A stretch of DNA of 64,000 nt. Origin: Bugula neritina. Lineage: Eukaryota; Bryozoa; Gymnolaemata; Cheilostomatida; Bugulidae. The notes under the pieces are model-generated. The model did no database searches. It was not told the DNA's origin and saw only the letters and a program-made list of their open reading frames with translations. Location of the stretch: positions 27,265,628 through 27,329,627 of the forward strand of contig OZ037767.1 in the NCBI GenBank assembly GCA_964035545.1, given 5' to 3'. The translations under genes were made by a program, and so were the position numbers. Within the stretch, counting starts at the first letter, position 1. Each line of letters starts with the position of its first letter. Shown here one piece after another: positions 34,454-44,997 of the stretch.

Positions 34454-37400
34454 TCACAAGTCAGCCAGACTGCAAACAGTCAGCAAGTATATAATCAGTT
34501 CAATGCAGAAGGTCAAACCAGTCACTTTACGCAGCATACTATTCCAATTATCACTAAGCAAAATTGTTAACAGAATATTTCACAAGCATCCCATGCTTAG
34601 AAAAAACATTTGGTTTAGCAAATACAGTGACATTTAGATTGACTGCATCCCACAATTGGTTTCAAATAAACACGCACTATAGAATATTATACTATTACGG
34701 CTACTATGTATGACCCCAGTGGTTTAGGTGAGAAAGAAATAAAATGTTATGCTGTTGATCACTACTAACCTCACATCATCATTGTCATCTAGAAAGATCG
34801 ACTTCAAACGGTTGCATCTAGATATGTCAATATAAGGAACATTCTGATGTAACAGGAGCCACGCCTTTTGTACGTCTGCCAGCAAGAGCTTACATGGCTC
34901 ATGAAGAAACACCAGTCTCATGGCCATGTGATCATCACATAGTAGAAATCGCTCTCTCAGTAGCAGCATCAGGACAAGAGTAAAATCTTGTAGCACTGTG
35001 CTAGACCAGTCCTGGTAATGGTTACACGATACACGAGTTAAACATAATGATGCTCTAAAGTATTTGGTTAACTTCAGTAGCGTTTAAACTCCGCCACATT
35101 GGCTACATGCTTTTTCAATGCAGACGCATAAGTTTCCCAGCAACAGACCGCACAACAACTGCTAGATAACTTATTATCATTGTTGATATCTATTAAAAAC
35201 TAAAAAAGCAAGATGGCATAATAACACATCATTTTCTTCACTACAAACTCTCAACTACAAAATTTAATGCTCACCAAAATCTGAAATAACAATTTTATAA
35301 GAATAACTAAACAAGATTGCTGCCAACTATACGATAAGGATACTATACTATATCAACATTCTAAGAGTATGATATAAGAGCGAACCTGAAGAAAAAGCTG
35401 GTCCCATATGAAGAGAATAGAGGGCGTGTCAAGGACCCCCACAAACCCCTCCCCCGTCCATTTCCGTATATAATTACGAGGGTCAGACAGCAGTTGCTGT
35501 GAGTCAAGGTTAGACGACTCCATAGGATTACTCAGAAGCTCACGAGCTGCTTGTCTTTCCTAAATTAAATCGAAAAATCCACATAAATTTTATTACTTAA
35601 AGTGAGGAGAACATTGAAGAAATAATGTTAGCGCAAAAAGAATAGTTTTCATATAATCACTGCGCTTCCATTGCTAAGAATGAATCCGTGCGGATGAATT
35701 TGTGGTAGTGGTCTGCATTAACCTATGGTTGCGGTTTCATTTGATGTAACTGTTTCCAAATATTGAATAAAAAAATCCATTAGCATAATGTGAAGCAATG
35801 GAAAGAATCTAGAAGAAAAATCTAGATGTTGAGTAAAGAGTAGACAACTAAAAACAGTTGAAAGATTGCATACAGATACATACACATATACAAATCTGAT
35901 ATACAGCACTTGCCTTTTGGAGTATTTCAACAACAAAATCTTTAGCATTGACCTCTGAGTTAACTTGACTGATGGCACAGAGATGGTCGTAGAGCTCATG
36001 GTCACCTACTCTCAGGTAGTCCATGACTATGTCAGCAGTTGCATACACCTGCTTCCACTGCATGAACAGGCTGTAACATACAAACAACTTGCTATATGCT
36101 GTGAACTGTGTGCTGTTATATACTTGTGTAGCTCATCTTCGTATTGTGTCTACCTCATCCAGAGAAAACAGAAAGCAAAAACATGCTTATTCATTTATTT
36201 ATTTTGTAGAATTTTTTTTAAATATTTCAATCACCAATTGGTTGAAACTTTTAGATAAATGAGAGCTAAGAAGCAAATTGATTCATTAAGATAAAATAAG
36301 ATATATACGGTACGTCTAGCACACACTAACACTAAAACATAGCAGCTAATCTATCATTAATATGAAGAATCTTCTGTAACTTACCTGGAGTTGAGAATGT
36401 CTAGGAGCATAGCTAGCTCATATACATACTCAGGGCCAACGCTTTCAGCTTGCTCAGTAAATGCCAACTAAAACATAGCAGTTACGAAGTTAGCTTATTT
36501 AACTGATTAACTCACAGGGAATACTATAAACTCATAAACTAACATTACATACTCTCAACTCACTAACTCACAGGGAATATTCTCAACTAACTAAGAATGA
36601 ATATTCTTAACTCAGCCGAAGCACATATTTTTAACCCGCTGGAATTGCAGAGCAGCTGAAGTGATTTCTATACCTGTAGAGGAAAGAGCCACAAAATGAG
36701 ATAAGGTTGGTAGGTCTTGTCGTAGACATAGAGCACATTTAGTGCCTTGATAGCATCCTTCATTATATCCTTGTTTCTGTAACACAATTTGTATCTGGAC
36801 TAAGGCGGAGCATACATGAAACAAAGCAAGGTTTAGAGACATAATAACAAGTAGCTGCTGCTCCTTAACACAGTACGAGGCTAGTTGATGTTGGAGTATA
36901 AAGAAAAGGTGGACATACTTGCAGGAAGCCAATGCAGGCACTGTTTCGTACATTTCTACGACTGAATTCTCTATCAATCTGTGGAGAGGAGACCGAGTAG
37001 CTCTGGGTATCTTCAACTCTCCCACATTGCGAGCAACAGTTTTCCCAAACCTGCGGTGAGGAGCATAAAATATTATGTTGGTCAGTAGCTGACTAGTAGA
37101 TAGCCAGCTTGGTTTTTATAAAATGACGGCCTGTCATCAACTTGATAAGAACAGAGATTGTAAAACATACAAATTGTTTGTCTACTCATCCAATTTTGAA
37201 ACATGTAATTGATCCATACATATTTGAGATGTCAAGGCATAATTTTACAATGACAAAACACACTAGCTCTTTGGTCAGAACCAATAAACATCATAGAACT
37301 ATGAATGGTTTCAACCAATCATACAAAAATTTCCAATATTTAGCAGTTGTAAATAAAACACAGTGAAACAACATTTAGAGCCAACAAAATGATAAATTTA

Positions 37401-40400
37401 AAACTAATTATATACGAATCAGTTCTTTGAATACAATAAATAGCCATTTCATTTATTAACATTGTGATGACAATTGAAACTAGCTAGAGCACCTCTCTCT
37501 GACAACTTTCTCCACATTGACACCATAGGCTAGCTTTTCTCTCTCAGCTTTGTACAGAGACTCAGTCCACATGTAAGAGCGGAGTTTAGTCGGCAGCAAT
37601 CTGCCATTCAACCGTTTAGCCACTGTGGAGAACCTCCTTGGACTACGCTCTAACAACTTTACAATTGCCTCGGCTACAAAGTCATATTAGGATGTTAGAC
37701 GAAGCATTACCCACCATATTGTATTCAGGGTTCTCCCTAGAGACGTGTGTGTTGGGCAGAATGCAGGGTGGAGTCCTTCACATATTATATGTTGAATATA
37801 ATGACATGCACACAGCATTTATAATATATAATAATGGGTATAATTAAAATCTGAATAAAAAAATACTGTTCAATTTCAGCTTGCTATGGAATATAATCCA
37901 AGTTACTTTTAAACTGAAGAGATTTGAAGCAAAAAATAAAATCTATAATACTTTCTGCTAGACATACACAAGGAATTGCACAACGCAGTCAGAAGCACTA
38001 AACTTTTAGCTCTGAATTTGAGTCGATCCCCTAAAACTTAGACAAATCAGAGTCATTATTGCTTAGATTTGAAAACTCAGGCAGGTTCAGTTTCTGGAGA
38101 TGAGCAACTCTCTACCTGCCCATCTAGGGAATGTACTGACTGTAATATCTGATCAGCTAGTCAAAGAGAAACTGAGCTGTAGCTACTAACCAATCAATTC
38201 AATAGATTTAGAGGTCATTGAAGGGTGCAGAGGCTTCTTGTCTAAATTATATATAGTGGCTCTGACTCTTTCTGTCTTTATACTGCTTATGGAACTGGAT
38301 CTACATGTAAAAGAATAGTAATTACATAACAATTTACTTCATTATAGAAGAGCAGGCCATGTACAGGAGTCATATAATGTTATAAAGATGACATTATTAC
38401 AGATATCAATTAGATAGTACGTGGAACAGAACCTGGAGCTGCTAGCAGTAGAACCTGCAGGCGACACTGCACCATGATCTCTAGAGTGATGAGGCTGACT
38501 GTCTCTATCCTTTAGAGTTTGATGTGCGTGTTTGTCGCCTATACCAGGTAACTTCTCATATGAGTATTGAGATAACAGAGAATCTGAGTTTACAGTATCT
38601 TCCTTAACAGCAGCTATAGCAGCTTGTTCCTGCAGAATAAAAGAGGATTAATGAATACAGGAGGATATATACAGGGGGATATATAAAGAAGGATATATAC
38701 AGGAGGAGAATGTATACAAGGGGATATATACAGGATTATATATATACAGGAGGATATATACAGAAGGATATATACATCATCATCATAAGCAGTCCGCCGA
38801 GGCGACGATGACTGTTCTAGGTTTAGGTCTGTGAATCATAGCTTTCCAGATAGGTCGACGGTTAGCTGCAGCCTGCCAAGTATCCTGTCTAATGCCTCTC
38901 CAGTTGAAGTTTCTTTTCACTACATCTTTAAATCTGAGACGAGGACAGCCCTGATTCCTTTTCCCTGAACTCAGTTGTGAGTAGAACAGCTGCCTAGGTA
39001 GTCTCTCTCCATCCATTCTGTGAAGGTGACCGGTCCATCTCAGATTTTGCTCAATGAGCATATCTGCCATTGGAGCTAAACCACTTCTTCTGTATATTTT
39101 GCGATTTGAAACTTTATCTTTCCAAGTTAGCTTCATAATTTCTCTCAAATGCCTCATCATATATGAATTTAGCTTCTTGACCTGTGTTCTATAAACTGTC
39201 CATGTTTCGGCCCCATACAGCAAGGTAGATAAAACTATATACAGGAGGATTATATATACAGGAGGATATATACAGGAGGATATATACAAGATTATATATA
39301 TACAGGAGAATTATGTATACAGGAGGATATATACAGGAGGATAGATACAGGAAAAATATGTATATAGGAGAAATATGAATAAGTTAGAAAATTTTGGGGA
39401 TTTGTGAAATCAATTTTTTATTTTTGAAAAAATAGAATGATAAATTAGAATAATTACTGGTACAAGTTTAAAATAAATACAACTTATAATATGGTCAGAC
39501 AACCTTTGCTGCACCACTTACCTGCTTATAATGTTCTCTGTGTAAACCAACACGAAACGTGTTGGAAGTCTTTTTTATAAACTGCTTCATACTTTCTGAT
39601 AATTTAGTATTTTCAGCATCTGGCAGGCAGCCAATCTAAAAATATATTATGTTATCTACACCTATACAGATTATCTAAATAATTATAAATAGTTTCATCA
39701 AGCAGCGTAAAGCAACATTAATTTATTATATAAATATAAAAAGTCACAGTATGTATTCGATAAGTAATCTATTAACAAACATGACTGTTACAGCTAAACT
39801 GCAACTCACAAGTTTTTATAGTTAAGTTTAAACTGTAAATTAATTTATTCCCAAACTAACCTGCCTGGCAGCTTTCAGCAACTGATTTTTGAGCCAACTA
39901 GAAGCTTCTAATGCTAACTTTTTCTGGTCATCATCAGAGATGTGCTCCAATGTGACGTGGGACAATGACCTGAGCACATCTGGGTAGTACTTCGCCATGA
40001 AACTGTCCCCTACAATAGTCAGACTGACATCAACACTATGCAAACTGTGACACTTGAAGTGTATGTCACCTCATGGCAATGGCTATCAACATAAACCCCA
40101 CAAAATAAACATTCTCGTGATGAAAACACTTAGTTTTAAGAGCATTTTTAGTTTAAGGTTTTAAAATGGATGCACTTTTGCAATTGCCATCTGTATATTC
40201 TAGCCATATTAATTTACATGTTTATTAAAGCTAAGCCTGCGTATAAGGAAGTGCTGAGCCATGACTATGTATAGGAGAAAGTATGTAACAGTTGTCAGTA
40301 TTCTGAAGCTATAACAATGCAATAGTTGGCTGAACATTCCATTAAATGATGAAACGACACTTCCTATCAACCAGTTCACAGCATATCACTAGACAATCCT

Positions 40401-41885
40401 CCTTCTTATGAACTCTTACTGAAGACAGGTTGGAATTTTTGTGGGTCAAATTACCCACGCAATATAAAAAAGGATCATTGGTTAAACAAAGAGAGCCAAA
40501 AATATTTAAACGAAAGCAGAGAGCCAGCACTAAGAAAAAGTTTTGTAGGATTACATACTTCTCATTAGTCTGAAATCTTTCAGTGTACATAGTTTAGTTA
40601 GGAGTGCTGAAGTATTTTACAAGAATTTGTATGTCAATTTATAAGTAAATTAATGTTTCATTTAAAGGTGGTTAGCTGGGTGGGGTAATTACCAGTAAAC
40701 TTTTAGCAGAAACCCGCACTACTTATAATATAAATAACTGAATTTTACCAGAAAATTTTCTTTTTACAGTTGATGGTTTATGTTCCATTACAAATTATAG
40801 CAAATATCATGAAAACATGAACCGAAATAATACCTGTAGTTGAATAGTTTGCTCTATATTTTATAAGTATAGAAGCACTACATTACATACAGCTTACTCA
40901 GATGAGTGTAATGATACAAGAAGTGCTGAAATTGGAGCAGGTGATAACATAAATCATATTTATTACACTATTACATAATAGTTTATACAAGATATACAGT
41001 ATCACATATCAGTTTAAACAAATAACATTACAATCACTAATCCCTCTATGAATTATCTCAGTCAGATCTAAGCAAAGCCATCTGCGATATGTGTCATTAT
41101 CTGTCAGATTGCTTTATGAACAATGGACTGGTAGGCAAACTGACAACCAGTATTTTTAAGGCTTCATATATACCAGTACTTATTATGTACAGAGATGACA
41201 CAAGAAAGTGTTTATGCTTTTTGCTTTGTCAATACTAATCACACACATTTATACTGTTGAGTTATTACAGAAAAAAATACTACTTAAAAATGAAAACCAT
41301 ATGAAGCCTAAAATTAAAGATTTTTAAACATCAGAATTGTAACAGTAAAAGTACTGGTGAAGTTTCAAATTAATCACACCATAGTGGTGATAACTCATGT
41401 GTAGAACAGATGGTGGAACAACTAGAAGACTTTTAGAAAATCAGTTTTAAACACATTTTATTGAAACCAGATCTAATAACTGACTGCTGTCTGACACCAA
41501 AATTTGACATGAAAAATTCAGAAAATTGGGATAAGCACTAAAAAAATTAAAAACTTTGCCTGACGAGACAAAAAGCTTACCCAACATTTTAGCTAGAATA
41601 GAGGCTCTTTGCATTTGCGACATTTGCTTACGGACAAGAATGGCCAATGCGTCACATAACTCTTCGTTGATGACATGCCACGGCATACCTACAACGAGAA
41701 ATTGTACAGAGTAGAGTTGAGAATACTGACTTAACATAGGAAAGTGAATATGACTTTGTAACAAGGAAATAGGGCTAACCTGGTAACAGCGTTTCTTGGT
41801 AACATGAATCTAACCAGACTGAAGCAAATGGATATAATGGATTCTCATTAGTGACTGAAAGTGGAGCTTTTGGTGAAGGAGGCAT
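34454..41885 (-). CDS. Unrecognised 623-residue protein, possible TBC-like C-terminal region (14 exons)
   Basis: Exons, in transcription order: 41780-41885, 41581-41688, 39861-40009, 39522-39635, 38433-38629, 38191-38300, 37493-37673, 36919-37050, 36674-36776, 36385-36467, 35914-36070, 35386-35559, 34770-35011, 34454-34469. All phases agree and the total is 1,872 nt. The N-terminus begins MPPSPKAPLSV. A low-complexity Ser/His-rich linker lies near residues 160-250. The C-terminal 360 residues look helical and contain LYDHLCAIS and SILFIWDQLFLQ, which recall the WDQ region of TBC domains. No catalytic Arg or Gln finger was recognised, so TBC is only a suggestion. One intron (35913 side) uses a GC donor. 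The final 16-nt exon is the weakest part; reading on past 34770 would give a short alternative tail. The start lies 39 nt after the SPRING1 stop. Confidence 0.8.
38655..39366. repeat. GGATATATACAGGA minisatellite interrupted by a LINE fragment
   Basis: Irregular repeats of ggatatatacaggag flank the LINE fragment on both sides (38655-38775 and 39236-39366) in an intron of the unrecognised gene. The retro-fragment seems to have inserted into an existing array. Confidence 0.7.
38772..39237 (-). mobile_element. 5'-truncated LINE (non-LTR retrotransposon) 3' fragment
   Basis: The minus-strand frame ending at 38783 encodes the region downstream of a LINE reverse transcriptase. Visible pieces are LLYGAETWTV, the RHLREIMKLTWKDKVSN block, LRWTGHLHRMDGERLPRQ and a Gly/Arg-rich KRNQGCPRLRFKDVVKR. 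This series is typical of RTE/CR1/Jockey-type endonuclease-RT C-termini. The catalytic RT core is absent. The 3' end is a short TGATGATGATG tail followed by the flanking minisatellite. Family assignment beyond non-LTR is not possible. Confidence 0.85.
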
Positions 41886-41924
41886 TGTCAACGGAATAAT
41901 GAGTAAATAGTGAGTTAGATAAGG

Positions 41925-43347
41925 TTATAAGTGATTTCGGGCTTGAAGTGGTCGGTTTCCGTCAGCTGCAGTAACAGGTGGAGGTACTGCTTCCAACTCT
42001 GCTTTACCTGAGCCGTAACAGTATTTTAGCTTCGAGTCAATATAGGAATTCTAAAAAATAACATTTATAATCCTATAAATTGACTTAAAAATATAGCAGT
42101 TTGTTTAGAATAAAATAGTGTATAGCATAATATAAAAATGTAATTAGAATAAGCAAAACTTCCAATTTGTTAGTTTAGCTAATACGTCTGAGGTTTAGAA
42201 TACAGCTTATCGGCAGATAGAAAATTTAACAACTTTTAGAATATATATACCTCATGCTTGACACTTTCTGATGAAGTTCGACATTTTGTAAGACACAGAT
42301 CAAAGTGGTCAGTTATAAGCGAGTACACACGGTTAATATTATTAGGTTTTTGATCCAGCACTTTCCTCAATAAGTATACCTATCAAAATGACATACATAA
42401 AACAATGTTGCTTCTAAATTAACAAAATAGTTTTATGGGACAAAAACACAACACATTCTAGTGCAATCCTTTGTATCATAACACTCAACTGGCAAGTTAT
42501 AATTAATACAGTTAACAGTACCGGAGCTTTCACAGGCCTCTGACAGTGTCAATCATGTATTATTGATGTATTATCTTCAGGCTTAGCTGCCACCGAAGCC
42601 AGTCAAACAAATCAATTTGATTACAATTCATGGTATAAGTAAATCTCAAATATTGTAAACTTAGTAGTGGAATACATTAATCAATTATGAAAAAAGTCTT
42701 ACTGCCAAGATAGCCACATGGCAAAGCTGATTAAAATCTAGGTATTGTATTGAGAATTGAATTATATTTATTCATTATTGGCAAACCTTTTGTGGATGCA
42801 AGCAGCAAGAAACACACTGTTCGTAGAGCGAGCAGCAGCCTGACGAGCTACAAGTATCGCATTTGTAACGTACTGTCGAAGGGGAGTTAATTTTGCAACA
42901 ACCATTTACTTGCAGATCAAACCTGTCGCAAAAGTAGCCATTTTCATCTGCAATGAATGCCCTTCCTTGAACTGAGTTACGGCAATTGTAAGCCAAATTT
43001 AAATTGTCCCGTTGCTTTATAGAATTTACTGTCTGTTTACCAACACCATTAGCTTTGTGAAATGAGTGCTTCTTTCTATTTTTTACTGGTTTATGAGTAT
43101 ACCCAGCTTTAACTTCAACTTGATTTAAATTAAAATTAAGAGATTTCTTAACCTCATCTTGATCAAGAACTAAAGGCTTCACAGTTTTTAATATTTCGTC
43201 AATTTTCACTGGTGATACTATATCATCGTCGTCGTCTGAAACACGAGTCTTGTACTTCTTATAAGTAGCCACAATAAAATAAGTTAAAGAGAATAAGAAT
43301 ATTGCGAGGAGAACACGTCGTTTTCTCAAAAACAGTGTGGCACTCAT
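41925..43347 (-). CDS. SPRING1: SPRING1 (C12orf49), SREBP-pathway regulator (3 exons)
   Basis: SPRING is a Golgi membrane protein needed for SREBP activation through S1P/SCAP function. Exons: 42787-43347, 42251-42379, 41925-42050; 271 residues. An N-terminal signal anchor follows a basic patch ([18 protein letters not shown]). After a variable stalk comes the conserved Cys-rich domain, with matches [58 protein letters not shown] and KYCYG. The human protein is 205 residues, so this copy has a longer stalk and a 28-residue tail beyond YCYGSG. ATG at 43345-43347 was chosen because the next upstream ATG opens a four-codon uORF. The stop is only 39 nt from the next gene's ATG. Confidence 0.94.
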
Positions 43348-43363
43348 CACCACAACAACATTT
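43348..43363 (-). promoter_or_regulatory. Minimal uORF overlapping the SPRING1 start codon
   Basis: Immediately upstream, ATG TTG TTG TGG TGA encodes four residues. Its stop shares one base with the SPRING1 ATG (TGATG). If this leader is in the mRNA, translation of SPRING1 could depend on reinitiation or leaky scanning. Confidence 0.55.
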
Positions 43364-43754
43364 TTAGTTGATCTAGTGACTACCGGAAATAAATATACTT
43401 TTTCATGCTGTCGTCGAAGAAGGTAGAGGGTACGCTGGGTGTTGTTACCTGCCCGAACATTTGTCTACATTTTCAAATGCCACATTTTCTTTCTAGCACG
43501 CAATTTTTATGTAGGCAGAGAAATGATTTACACTATAACGTCGGAAGATTATTGATGATTGTACGTAAATTCAACGAATCTAACTTTAAAAAAAATAAGC
43601 GAGCCCCTTAGTTCGTTTTCTAGCAACTTTCGAAAATCGCCTTTGTACAGAGGTTTGAATTGACTTTTAGTTTTCGCAACCTAAGTGTGTGATAAACTAA
43701 ACACGAACAGTAATACCACTACTAGTTTGCAAACTTAACATTTATATATGTAAG
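43348..43754. promoter_or_regulatory. Divergent promoter region of SPRING1 and LSM8
   Basis: 407 bp separate the minus-strand SPRING1 start from the plus-strand LSM8 start. The region must hold both 5' leaders and promoters. It is less AT-rich than the flanks and has several CG dinucleotides (for example tgctgtcgtcgaagaagg near 43406-43423). No TATA box was assigned. Confidence 0.6.
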
Positions 43755-44042
43755 ATGGCGTCAGAATTAGAAGGCTATATAAATCACACTGTCACTGTTT
43801 TTACCTGTGAAGGACGGATTATTGTTGGAACCATGAAGGGGTTCGATCAAACTATAAATCTGATACTGGAAGACAGTCACGAGAGAGTATATTCCACTAC
43901 AGGAGTGGAGCAAGTGACATTAGGATTATACATTGTTAGAGGTGATAATGTAGCTCTGGTTGGTGAAGTAGATGAAGAAGTTGATAAGAAAATTGATTTT
44001 ACCGAGATCCATGTTGAGCCTATGGGAGCAGTTGTGCACTAA
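43755..44042 (+). CDS. LSM8: LSM8, U6 snRNA-associated Sm-like protein
   Basis: LSM8 defines the nuclear LSM2-8 ring that binds the 3' oligo(U) end of U6 snRNA in splicing. This is a single-exon gene of 95 residues, the usual length. Close matches to the family include EGYINHTVTVFTCEGRIIVG (Sm1), MKGFDQTINLILEDSHERVY and LGLYIVRGDNVALVGEVDEE (Sm2 with the RGDN motif). The ATG at 43755 follows taag and fits the N-terminus of other LSM8 proteins (human begins MTSALENYI). It diverges from SPRING1. AATAAA at about 44270 could be its polyadenylation signal. Confidence 0.97.
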   Translation: MASELEGYINHTVTVFTCEGRIIVGTMKGFDQTINLILEDSHERVYSTTGVEQVTLGLYIVRGDNVALVGEVDEEVDKKIDFTEIHVEPMGAVVH

Positions 44043-44997
44043 CTCCAAGTAGTCATTGTTAATATTGTAAACCCGGATCTCTCACGTCACTGTATAGGTA
44101 TTTAATTGTCTCTATCTCTAAGTTTTGGGTTTCATCAAAATTTTACAAAGAACTTATATAAGAAAGGGTTCAACAGGTTTTATCAAGACTCCTGAAAGTG
44201 TTTCAACATGAAACAAAAATATTGGTAGTCATCTTATCTTAGTCTGTAAGTCAAGTGTAGTGTAAAAGCAAATAAATAGAATATCAATAGGTTTATATAA
44301 TTATTTGTTATTTTGACTGTTGCATTATTTTATCTCACTGTATTCAAGATTTCATAGGCAACGAAAATTGATTTATTTTTAGGAAAAGCTGGCTCTGATA
44401 AAGAAAAAGGTAGACCGAAAAAGTAGTAATTATCTGATTGAGTTCAATGTAAAATTTGTTTTTTAAGCTCGGTAATGAATTTAGTACATACATTATATTT
44501 TATGTATATATTGATTATAGTTATGGATCATAACAATAAAATAGTATTACAAAATGTGGCATTGCTTGCAGGTTTATAATCTTAACTAGTTCACTTTGAT
44601 GAGTTGGTTTCAAAAATTAATAGCAAAATATTTACAAGAATATAGCATAATATATTTTATCACTATACAACAAACTTACAATTCACAAGTCGAAAAATTA
44701 TTATGATAGTGCAATTTAAATCAAGTTTATTGATTTAATGGTATTAATGGTAGAAAACTTCTAACGTAATTGTCAAAAGAAATATGCATATGCTATTACT
44801 GGAAAACAGTTGTTTTCCATTACTGCTACCTTATATAAAATTAAAAATAGAAAATACCAACTACTATAAAACAATACAAATTGGCAAAAAAAAAACCGAA
44901 ATTACTTCTATTTGACCAATTTTCAAGTAAATACATGTAATAATAAATTATGAGAGACTTAACAAGCCAAGGAACAAAATACAGAATGAGGAAATGT
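44043..44997. other. Convergent 3' region between LSM8 and VTA1
   Basis: It contains the LSM8 and VTA1 3' UTRs and AT-rich sequence. A short open segment after a tttttag at about 44377-44427 (GKAGSDKEKGRPKK then stop) looks like a basic tail but could not be joined to a gene. Confidence 0.55.

Noticed and set aside
35090-35215. An extra exon of the unrecognised gene after tttttag at about 35204
   Set aside because: Its 41-codon frame ends in a stop and no donor in the needed phase exists. The direct join of 35386-35559 to 34770-35011 keeps frame and reads WDQLFLQ-DWSSTV.
44370-44430. A C-terminal exon encoding GKAGSDKEKGRPKK for LSM8
   Set aside because: LSM8 already ends with a conserved 95-residue frame, and no donor in phase was found. 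The similarity to a basic tail may be chance.
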